Positions 52,162 to 58,841 of a stretch of 64,000 nt of DNA are shown in pieces. The position numbers were made by a program, and so were the translations under genes. Source of the stretch: JAHBNG01 sp039028975. Lineage in GTDB: Bacteria > Chloroflexota > Anaerolineae > Caldilineales > Caldilineaceae. The stretch is from assembly GCA_039028975.1 (NCBI GenBank), contig JBCCHB010000039.1:44478-108477 (forward strand). Direction: 5' to 3'. Within the stretch, counting starts at the first letter, position 1, and every line of letters starts with the position of its first letter. The notes beneath the pieces were generated by a model. The model ran no database searches. It had not been told where the DNA came from and was given only the letters and a program-made list of their open reading frames with translations.

Positions 52162-53208
52162 TCAGTTTGCATTGGATTGGTTCTCATTTGGTCTATTGTC
52201 GTTTGAAGCGTTGGCTGGGTACAATTCGACTAGTTGGTGCAGCAGGTTGCGGCGTAGTGCGGTTTGGTCGAAGGTTAGCGCATAGGGTTTGGGCCGTTCT
52301 AGCAGGTGACCATATTCGGGGTCATTGGCGGTGGCGGTATATTGGACTCGTCGCCCTTGCAAGATCGACGCCAGAATCATGCCCGATGTCATGGTGATGG
52401 TGCCGCCGGAGATGTCGGTGATGAGATCATCGGGGGTTATGCCGTTGTTCCATTCGCCCACTTCTCGATAGATCTGCTCGACTGCCGTGTAGGCATCTTC
52501 TGCATTGTATGGGGATATGGTCAATCGCTCTGGATCGGTAAAGATCTGAATCTCTCGGCTGATGTGGTGGTGGACAATCTGCTTAAAGGCTTGGGCTACT
52601 CGGTAAGATCCCTGTAAGGAGGTATCTACGTCTGCACCGATGTTCACATCTATGTTAGCACCGTCAGGCATATCTCTGGTGGTAATAATCCACAAGTAGC
52701 GCAGGGTTCCCTCTTTACGGTGATGAAAGATGGCCTCCAGCGGAAGCTGCATGTTGCTGGCGTTGACCTGATTGAGAATCAGATCCCAATCCGGCTTCTC
52801 TGCATCAAGAGCCTTAACCAGATCCGATCCATCCCACCAGATCAGCGAGTCATTCCCCTTGACCTTGGCTCCGATTAAGCGAAAGGTACTCAAGAAGAGA
52901 ATCAATCCCTGGGCCGGATCGGGCTGTTGGGTCGCCTGAAGGGGATCCGCCGGTCTCTGAGCCGCCTGTTGCCAGCGATACTGAATCGCTCGATAGGTCA
53001 GCCAAACCACAGCAGGGAAACCGAGCAGCCCCAGCCAGAAAGCCCAATCCCAATCACCCCACGTCAGGAGGGCCATCAGCGAATCACCAAACCAGCCAAT
53101 CGTGATCACCCCAAAGGCAAAGAGCAGAATAACCCGCACCCGCTCCTTGGGATCCAACCCCAGCAAGATCGCCAGGCTATGAACAAAAATATCAACCGCT
53201 TGATTCAT
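52162..53208 (-). CDS. Membrane-anchored CARF-domain protein (probable type III CRISPR effector)
   Basis: A 348-residue protein. The N-terminal 75 residues hold two membrane helices: about 24-46 (VILLFAFGVITIGWFGDSLM) and 55-75 (WAFWLGLLGFPAVVWLTYRA). After a Gln/Ala/Pro linker, residues 95-330 form a CARF-like Rossmann domain: GLILFLSTFRLIG as strand 1, YLWIITTRDM, REIQIFTDPERLTIS, and the ligand motif TDISGGTITMTSGMILAS with Asp265, equivalent to the D-x-T/S-G-G-T-K motif of CARF proteins (here Ile replaces Lys). No nuclease domain is visible. CARF domains bind cyclic oligoadenylate made by Cas10. Cam1 is a known CARF-membrane effector with one helix, so a membrane-acting role is a fair inference. 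It lies between csx15 and cas6 on the same strand. Confidence 0.72.
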   Translation of the reverse strand: MNQAVDIFVHSLAILLGLDPKERVRVILLFAFGVITIGWFGDSLMALLTWGDWDWAFWLGLLGFPAVVWLTYRAIQYRWQQAAQRPADPLQATQQPDPAQGLILFLSTFRLIGAKVKGNDSLIWWDGSDLVKALDAEKPDWDLILNQVNASNMQLPLEAIFHHRKEGTLRYLWIITTRDMPDGANIDVNIGADVDTSLQGSYRVAQAFKQIVHHHISREIQIFTDPERLTISPYNAEDAYTAVEQIYREVGEWNNGITPDDLITDISGGTITMTSGMILASILQGRRVQYTATANDPEYGHLLERPKPYALTFDQTALRRNLLHQLVELYPANASNDNRPNENQSNAN

Positions 53209-53239
53209 ATCGAATACCTATAATTAGTCCTTGGTCCAT

Positions 53240-53445
53240 AGTCGTCAGTCGTCAGTCGTCAGTCGTCAGTCGTCAGTCCGCAGTCAACAGTCGTCAGTGA
53301 CCAAGGACCCAGGACTATGGACCAAGGACCCAGGACCCAGGACTCTGGACTGTGGACTCTGGACTCTGGACTCTGGACTCTGGACCCCGGACTCTGGACC
53401 CCGGACTATGGACCAAGGACTATGGACCAAGGACCCCAGACTACC
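53240..53445. repeat. Heptamer tandem repeats (CGTCAGT)n and (GGACTCT/GGACCAA)n
   Basis: From 53245 CGTCAGT is repeated about five times, then from about 53300 GGACC-type heptamers (GGACTCT, GGACTAT, GGACCAA, GGACCCC) continue to 53440. There is no spacer-repeat alternation, so it is not CRISPR. It fills the gap between csx15 and the CARF membrane gene, and its length probably varies between strains. Confidence 0.85.
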
Positions 53446-53821
53446 GCTGTTTTCGAGAACTCTCCCGAATCGACTGCAAATCCAAAATCTCAGCCACTTC
53501 AAAGCGGCGGGGGATGCTGTTGGCTACGGGTCTTGTGCGCACGATGGGTGGGAAGTAGCCCATGCGACCATGCAGTTCGGCCAGCAGGGCCGCGGCAATA
53601 AAGTTGAGGGCCGGCGGCACCACCAAGATCGGTTCGCTCTGCCATTGGGTCGGCGTTAGCCCAATCCCCTCCATCAGCGATTCTAATTGTGCTACAAAGG
53701 GCAGCTGATCATCAAAGTGGGTCTTCACGTCGATGACCTGGTCTGGGGTGCGGCCGAGCAGATCGGTGATCTGGATAAGTTGGGCGTCGGTGATTGGGTG
53801 GGTGAAGTTGAGTACAATCAT
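53441..53821 (-). CDS. csx15: CRISPR-associated protein Csx15
   Basis: A 126-residue protein. IVLNFTHPITDAQLIQITDL at the start, ILVVPPALNFIAAALLAELH then GRMGYFPPIVRTRPV, and FEVAEILDLQSIR at the end match my recollection of the Csx15 family seen near type III systems. Its function is unknown; it has no catalytic motif that I can see. It is encoded on the cas strand between csm5 and the CARF membrane gene, but the plus-strand toxin-antitoxin genes now separate it from csm5. Confidence 0.7.
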   Translation of the reverse strand: MIVLNFTHPITDAQLIQITDLLGRTPDQVIDVKTHFDDQLPFVAQLESLMEGIGLTPTQWQSEPILVVPPALNFIAAALLAELHGRMGYFPPIVRTRPVANSIPRRFEVAEILDLQSIRESSRKQR

Positions 53822-53846
53822 GGGTTCGTTTTTGGTTTATTCGGTG

Positions 53847-53869
53847 TGGTATACTTTGGCTAGTATCGT
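53847..53869. promoter_or_regulatory. Promoter/operator-like element upstream of the DUF433 gene
   Basis: TGGTATACTTTGG, C, then TAGTATCGT. The same 23 bases, with one change, occur at 54659-54681 before the orphan antitoxin-like gene. ATACT and AGTAT make a small inverted repeat, and TATACT could serve as the -10 box. A shared binding site for one antitoxin is a plausible reading. Confidence 0.55.
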
Positions 53870-53903
53870 ATTTTGGTTCATGGTCACCTTGGAGTCAAAG
53901 AGT

Positions 53904-54254
53904 ATGACAGCAAAGAAACTTGAGGACTATTTCGAATTCATATCGCCCGAAGAGATTCAGATTAAAGGCCATCGCATTTGGATGGAGAATATTCTTTACG
54001 AACATATCCACAATGGTATGTCACCTGCAGAGCTTCTAGAACGTTTTCCAACCTTGAATCTTGAGAAAATCTACGCTACCCTGCTCTATTATGAACAGAA
54101 CAAGCAAGCCATGAATGATTATGTGGCCGCTTGGATTGCCTACGGTGAACGAATGCGCCAAGAACAGGCTGCCAACCCGACGCCGGATATGTTGCGTTTA
54201 CGAAATGCACGGGCGCAGAGAGAAGCACAAAAGCAGGCTTTGGTTGAAGCATAG
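53904..54254 (+). CDS. DUF433 antitoxin-like protein
   Basis: A 116-residue protein; TTGGAG precedes the ATG. The core IQIKGHRIWMENILYEHIHN then GMSPAELLERFPTLNLEKIY is the DUF433 helix-turn-helix-like domain (known also from VapB45-type antitoxins), followed by a charged helical tail (ERMRQEQAANPTPDMLRLR). It is followed after five bases by a PIN-like DUF5615 gene, the standard toxin partner. The pair is read against the direction of the CRISPR genes. Confidence 0.82.
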   Translation: MTAKKLEDYFEFISPEEIQIKGHRIWMENILYEHIHNGMSPAELLERFPTLNLEKIYATLLYYEQNKQAMNDYVAAWIAYGERMRQEQAANPTPDMLRLRNARAQREAQKQALVEA

Positions 54255-54259
54255 CGTAC

Positions 54260-54628
54260 ATGGGCGAAATACAATATTTACTGGACGAGAATCTTAATCC
54301 TCGTATGCGTAATGCCATGATGCTTGCCGCGCCCCAAATTACTGTTTTGCGCGTTGGTGATGCCGATGTTCCCTCGTTGGGTACCAAAGATCCCGAAATT
54401 CTGGTCTGGTGTGAAGAACACAATTTTATTCTCGTGACGGATAATCGGACTTCTATGCCAGTCCATCTCGCTGACCATATTGCAGAGGGCAAACATTGCC
54501 CAAGTATATTTGTACTACCTCCTGACTATAGCATTGGTGAAATCGTAGATGAATTGATTCTGATTTACGAAGCTTCATTATCCACTGAGTATCAGGATCA
54601 GATTCGATTCTTGCCAATTTCTGAGTAG
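54260..54628 (+). CDS. DUF5615 PIN-like protein (probable toxin)
   Basis: A 122-residue protein of the Mut7-C/PIN-like DUF5615 family. YLLDENLNPRMRNAM gives the first acidic residues, VGDADVPSLGTKDPEILVWC the middle, and ILVTDNRTSMPVHLADHIAE the second acidic cluster (Thr-Asp-Asn). This is the nuclease-like partner of DUF433 antitoxins. RNA cleavage is predicted by fold only. Confidence 0.82.
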   Translation: MGEIQYLLDENLNPRMRNAMMLAAPQITVLRVGDADVPSLGTKDPEILVWCEEHNFILVTDNRTSMPVHLADHIAEGKHCPSIFVLPPDYSIGEIVDELILIYEASLSTEYQDQIRFLPISE

Positions 54629-54658
54629 TTTTCATGGTTCGATTTGGTTTTTTCGTTA

Positions 54659-54681
54659 TGGTATACTTTGGATAGTATCGT
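54659..54681. promoter_or_regulatory. Second copy of the TGGTATACTTTGG.TAGTATCGT element
   Basis: It differs by one base from the copy at 53847-53869 and lies 36 bases before the next start codon, the same distance as for the DUF433 gene (35). See that entry. Confidence 0.55.
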
Positions 54682-54716
54682 TTGGATATTATGGGTTTTT
54701 GGATATGGAGGATCGT

Positions 54717-54998
54717 ATGGATCAAGATACACCAGTTCGTGACACCGTTGAAAAGGACACGATTGAAAATCGAGAGAATGTTCCTTACCGCATTACCGTT
54801 GATAAGAATGATTTTGTTGTGCGCCTCAATCAACAGTTCTTTCAAAAAGAAGCGATTTCCCGTTTCTTAGACTTCTTAAGCGTAGAGATCGTCAGAACGC
54901 GTAGCCAAGCCACAGAACAAGAAATCGAGCAACTGGCAAAAGAGGTCAAGCAGAAAGCATGGTCTAGGGTCAAAGATCAGTTTTTTGAACCTGTTTGA
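54717..54998 (+). CDS. Small antitoxin-like protein without a visible toxin
   Basis: A 93-residue acidic, helical protein; GGAGG lies five bases before the ATG. YRITVDKNDFVVRLNQQFFQ followed by VEIVRTRSQATEQEIEQLAK resembles the strand-helix-helix pattern of small antitoxins that pair with PIN toxins, where an R-S-x-A-T-x-E-x-x-x-L-A motif is common. No toxin gene follows; the next gene is csm5 on the opposite strand. The family assignment is tentative. Confidence 0.55.
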   Translation: MDQDTPVRDTVEKDTIENRENVPYRITVDKNDFVVRLNQQFFQKEAISRFLDFLSVEIVRTRSQATEQEIEQLAKEVKQKAWSRVKDQFFEPV

Positions 54999-55026
54999 GC
55001 GCGATAAATATCATCTTCTCGCCACT

Positions 55027-56199
55027 CTACTTTGATACATCATCAATTTCAATTTGACACCAACCAATGGCTTCAGCAAGCTTTCCATCTGAACGTCGCA
55101 AGAGATGACGGCTTTTTGGGAAGATCTCACCTACTTTGCGGTCACCAGTAGGATCTAGACGATATTGACTAATAATCTCCTCAAACCGCCTTGCATCCTT
55201 TTTCACATACTCATTCAATGTCTTCGTGTGCCAGCCTCCGCCCCAGCCCAACTGAAGCATAAACTGATTTTTCTTTAGCTTGGTGAAACGAGTGACCATC
55301 TCATCATAAAAAGCGTGAACGGCTGGCACGTCTCGCCGCGGCTCAAAATAGGTGACTTCTTGGATCAGGAGATTACGAGCGTATTCACGCCCATGTTTTG
55401 CTAGGTTTTCCAACCACTTGGCGCGCTGGGGCCAGTGATTTAGCTCTTGCTGGCGACGCTCATCGAAGGGTGTATGTCGATTCTCTAAAAGCCCGTTTGG
55501 GGTATTTAACGAGAGCGTAAATTGGGTTCCTTTTATGATTGTCTCTAAATCAATATCTACCCCGCGGCTGTATCCCTGTCGATTATTCGATGCTGTGGGA
55601 TAAACATGAGTACGCCGCATACGAAGGCTGTCAAAATCTACCTCGTTACTATCGCCAATCTGAATAGCACGACCCAAGTCTTGATTGGCGTTGATCCGGC
55701 TGCCACCTTTGCCAAAGAGTTCTGCCTCCACAGGCTGGGCTGCCCAAGTACGCCGATTGCCCAAATTATCAAGAGATGGGGACATTTCTTTGGCCGCTAC
55801 AGTAGCAAGGATGGTCCGAATGGCTCCCTTCAAACTAGACCCAGGCAGATAGGGTTTGCCGTAGACGCTCTTGAGCTGTTCACGGATCTCGTTGGTGGTT
55901 GGCTCTCCTTTGAGACGATAGAGAAAGAGTTTGCTATCAGCTTCGAAATCTTCTCTTACCAACCACCCTGCATCAATGAGATCTCCTAATCTCATTCCAG
56001 TAATTGCTTCAATGACTTCGAACTCATTTTGGCCATCGGCTTGCGCGCGGTCAAGGATTGTATTCATTAGCTGAGTGTCATCAGCTATGTAGGTGAAGCC
56101 GTTGCGGTACGTGAGCCAATCAATACCGTGCAATAGTTTTGTTCCTGTGCCAATGTGGAGATCACTCAGAAGGGTGACGGTTAAAGTTGTTTTTGTCAT
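55027..56199 (-). CDS. csm5: Type III-A CRISPR RAMP protein Csm5
   Basis: A 390-residue subunit that caps the 3' end of the crRNA in the Csm complex. TLTVTLLSDLHIGTGTKLLH is the first RAMP strand-loop, and KPYLPGSSLKGAIRTILATV is the Gly-rich RAMP loop typical of Csm5/Csm3. The C-terminal half (QFMLQLGWGGGWHTKT, then VGEIFPKSRHLLRRSDGKLA and PLGWCQI-like end) is diagnostic for Csm5. It starts 14 bases after the csm4 stop. It converges with the small antitoxin-like gene. Confidence 0.9.
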   Translation of the reverse strand: MTKTTLTVTLLSDLHIGTGTKLLHGIDWLTYRNGFTYIADDTQLMNTILDRAQADGQNEFEVIEAITGMRLGDLIDAGWLVREDFEADSKLFLYRLKGEPTTNEIREQLKSVYGKPYLPGSSLKGAIRTILATVAAKEMSPSLDNLGNRRTWAAQPVEAELFGKGGSRINANQDLGRAIQIGDSNEVDFDSLRMRRTHVYPTASNNRQGYSRGVDIDLETIIKGTQFTLSLNTPNGLLENRHTPFDERRQQELNHWPQRAKWLENLAKHGREYARNLLIQEVTYFEPRRDVPAVHAFYDEMVTRFTKLKKNQFMLQLGWGGGWHTKTLNEYVKKDARRFEEIISQYRLDPTGDRKVGEIFPKSRHLLRRSDGKLAEAIGWCQIEIDDVSK

Positions 56200-56213
56200 A
56201 GGATTTAGACGAT

Positions 56214-57431
56214 TTATGAATTAGATTCCAAAGGCAGCACAATCGGAATCGACCAGCAAATCCCATATCGATGGATGGTATATTCGCTATCAATAAGTTT
56301 GGCTGGCGTGGCATCTGCCAGATACCCTGTTGGTTGGGCCACATTTGCTCTGGCTAAAATAGCACCGCTATCGACCATGCGCACAGTAGGTCGTCGTAAA
56401 TTGTTATAGCCAGGCAGAGTAAGCCAGCCGCGACGCAGGATAATCTCATATCTTGACTGCTCATCTTGGAACATTACTCGCTCACGAGTTTGAGGTAAAA
56501 AAGGTGCTAACGTTGTCACATAGTTGGCCGTTGCTGGTTGCTGAATTGGCGAAGAATCGTAGTGCTCAAAGTGGGGTGTGAAGTGTCCGTAGCCATAGGT
56601 CCGTTCGCCGCCAATGCCAGCATCACCCAGATAAGCGATAGCCGTTAAGATCGAGTGTCGCAAGTCAATATCTGCCGATGGTTCCCACTGAATGTAAAAG
56701 TATAAGCCACAACCTTCTTGAAATCGCACGCTACCGCTGCTGTATACGGCGGATGCGCTCGTAACCCGGTCCACGGCCACGCGTGGCCGAATACTTACAG
56801 CCCAAAGACGGGTCATGCGCCCTTCTGTCTGAGCATACTCAGCCTCTGTTAACCAAACGTTACCGTTTTCAACTGTTCGCGGCCCAGCTTCTTTTTCATT
56901 GTGGGCATCTTCTAACAGGCTCTTGTTGCCGTCTACTGTTTGACCGCTGATTAGATGTTCAAAGACGGATCTGCTAACCCACTGTATACTCTTTATGCGC
57001 TTGCGGTTGGCAATTGCATTGCCACTGATGGGTATGTGCATCAGTGGCATGGGCAGTAGATAGGTGTAGGCTTCTTCACTACCTGTCTCACCACTTTGAA
57101 GTGAATTGATCTGTGCTGCCGTTAATTCACCGTTGCCAACTGATTTCCTTTGGTTGGACATGTATGGCATAAGCGATGTGATGCGCAATGGAGGCAATCG
57201 TTCTGGCTGATCCGCAGTAGGAAATTGCTCCAGAAAACGCTTGACAGCTTTTCTACCTTCCAGTTCATGGATGCCATTGCATAGGGCAGAAAAGAACCCG
57301 TCTGCTGGCATGGCAATCTCTGTTTCATTGAGACCCACGCCGCGTTTGCCAAAGTGAAAAGGCCCCAATGGCGAGAGCCGAACACACGTGTATTTTGCGT
57401 TAGCCAGCGATCCCATGTTTGTTTCACTCAT
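56214..57431 (-). CDS. csm4: Type III-A CRISPR RAMP protein Csm4
   Basis: A 405-residue subunit that holds the crRNA 5' handle and contacts Cas10. I chose the ATG at 57431, 17 bases after the csm3 stop; a longer frame overlapping csm3 exists but adds a hydrophobic leader not found in Csm4. YTCVRLSPLGPFHFGKRGVG and MPADGFFSALCNGIHELEG give the first RAMP half. DAGIGGERTYGYGHFTP is the C-terminal Gly-rich loop. TPAKLIDSEYTIHRYGICWS is the usual Csm4 end. Confidence 0.88.
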   Translation of the reverse strand: MSETNMGSLANAKYTCVRLSPLGPFHFGKRGVGLNETEIAMPADGFFSALCNGIHELEGRKAVKRFLEQFPTADQPERLPPLRITSLMPYMSNQRKSVGNGELTAAQINSLQSGETGSEEAYTYLLPMPLMHIPISGNAIANRKRIKSIQWVSRSVFEHLISGQTVDGNKSLLEDAHNEKEAGPRTVENGNVWLTEAEYAQTEGRMTRLWAVSIRPRVAVDRVTSASAVYSSGSVRFQEGCGLYFYIQWEPSADIDLRHSILTAIAYLGDAGIGGERTYGYGHFTPHFEHYDSSPIQQPATANYVTTLAPFLPQTRERVMFQDEQSRYEIILRRGWLTLPGYNNLRRPTVRMVDSGAILARANVAQPTGYLADATPAKLIDSEYTIHRYGICWSIPIVLPLESNS

Positions 57432-57448
57432 ATAGATACCTGCTATGG

Positions 57449-58348
57449 CTAAACTGATGGGAAATGGGAACGGACCCATTCCTCAATTTCGTCACGGCGT
57501 TCGGCTACAGAACCTGGTTCTAGAGGCATGCCGTCTTCTTGGTAGAGGCTCCCTTTACGGACATACACTTTATTCATATCGAACTGGATCTTGCCACCAC
57601 CACGAGAACCGAGACCGCCCAGATAATCTTCCTCTAGCAAGATCATCGAAGTCAGAAGGTGCTTGAAGTGTCCTTCCCCTGTTCGGCTGTATACATTATA
57701 CACAAGTTCAAAATCCTTGAAGATTGCGCCCGCTGGCACCCGCTCGATCTGGCGCGGGGTTGCGGCACTCGTCACCCGATCGATGGTCGCTTCCCACTTG
57801 ATTTCAGTAAAGGGCATGTCTGTGCGGGCCTTATCTAGTGCTACAGCACTCTCATCCCCTAAAAAGGTGTCGCGTACGACGAGGGCTGTTGGATGGGGGA
57901 CAGGTTCGTCTCCAGTAACGCCAAAGATCGAGCAGACTTCGCATGCGCTAAAGATCTGCTGATAGCTATTCTGCCATTGGGCTAAAGCCGTATCCTTACC
58001 TTCCTCATCACTCGGATTACGCTGAGGTAATTTTCCTGCTTCGCATGTGTGAATGAAGACTTCTTTCCCTCGGGTACGCCCAATCTGAAAGTTTTGGCGT
58101 TTGCCATGGAGACGCTCGCTAAGTGAACGCAACTTGCCTTTTATAGATGAACCGGGAATAAAGGGGCGACCGCTGAGTGGGTCGCGGATTACTGGGCTGT
58201 CGACACCGCCAATCTCCAGGTTGCCAGCGGCACCACCGATGTGGAGACCTGTAACAGCCTTGATATCTCCCCGTAGAAAGATGCGACCTAATAACTGAAC
58301 TGAGCGTTCTTCAGATTGATTCTCATTTGTTTGGTTAACGTCTGCCAT
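57449..58348 (-). CDS. csm3: Type III-A CRISPR RAMP protein Csm3 (target RNA nuclease)
   Basis: A 299-residue backbone subunit that cuts target RNA every six bases. RIFLRGDIKAVTGLHIGG is the first strand; the catalytic Asp is Asp50 in GGVDSPVIRDPLSG, followed by the Gly-rich loop FIPGSSIKGKLRSLSERLHG. CEVCSIFGVTGDE and RTDMPFTEIKWEATIDRVTS are typical Csm3 blocks, and GLGSRGGGKIQFD is the second RAMP loop. The catalytic site is intact, so target RNA cleavage is expected. TAGGAGATAGG precedes the start. Confidence 0.92.
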   Translation of the reverse strand: MADVNQTNENQSEERSVQLLGRIFLRGDIKAVTGLHIGGAAGNLEIGGVDSPVIRDPLSGRPFIPGSSIKGKLRSLSERLHGKRQNFQIGRTRGKEVFIHTCEAGKLPQRNPSDEEGKDTALAQWQNSYQQIFSACEVCSIFGVTGDEPVPHPTALVVRDTFLGDESAVALDKARTDMPFTEIKWEATIDRVTSAATPRQIERVPAGAIFKDFELVYNVYSRTGEGHFKHLLTSMILLEEDYLGGLGSRGGGKIQFDMNKVYVRKGSLYQEDGMPLEPGSVAERRDEIEEWVRSHFPSV

Positions 58349-58353
58349 AATTC

Positions 58354-58800
58354 CTATCTCCTACCTCGGTTGTTCCGTCGCTTCCGCTGATTTTCCCCTT
58401 CTTGAGCCGTATGGAAAGCTAAAATTGCTTCAAACATCTCGACAAAGTAACCAAAACGTTTGTGTTGGGTTTGCGGCCCATCCTCGCGAACGACCAAATT
58501 GATCGCCTCTGATAGTACATCGAGCAAGGGTTTGGCTCTTGGTTCCCGTTCTGCTTGATAGGCCATACGTGGCTTTAACAAGAGTAAACGCCGTACATTA
58601 TCTCTAGCCTCTCGTTCAGGGTCGGACCATTGGGCCTCGATCTTGCGCACCTCGCCAAAGACGTTGCGAATCTGATTCTTGGTCAATCGTTTGTTTGCTA
58701 GATCGCGGCCAAATGCATCTGCCTTTGTCACCAGTACATCGGGTTTGCCATCGAGAATAATGGCGTTGAGGTCATCTTTCGTAATCATGGGACTACTCAT
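58354..58800 (-). CDS. csm2: Type III-A CRISPR small subunit Csm2
   Basis: A 148-residue helical protein from the ATG at 58800, with AAAGGAGCGG upstream. NKRLTKNQIRNVFGEVRKIE and LLLLKPRMAYQAEREPRAKP are characteristic of Csm2, and RFGYFVEMFEAILAFHTAQE is its last helix. It forms the belly filament of the Csm complex. The Arg/Asn-rich tail (QRKRRNNRGRR) is positively charged and would suit RNA binding. Confidence 0.9.
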   Translation of the reverse strand: MSSPMITKDDLNAIILDGKPDVLVTKADAFGRDLANKRLTKNQIRNVFGEVRKIEAQWSDPEREARDNVRRLLLLKPRMAYQAEREPRAKPLLDVLSEAINLVVREDGPQTQHKRFGYFVEMFEAILAFHTAQEGENQRKRRNNRGRR

Positions 58801-58841
58801 GGACCGCTCCTTTCGTCTGAAAATTCGGATAAAATTGCCTA

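Noticed and set aside
53240..53445. Heptamer repeats as a CRISPR array
   Set aside because: Units are seven bases and contiguous, with no unique spacers.
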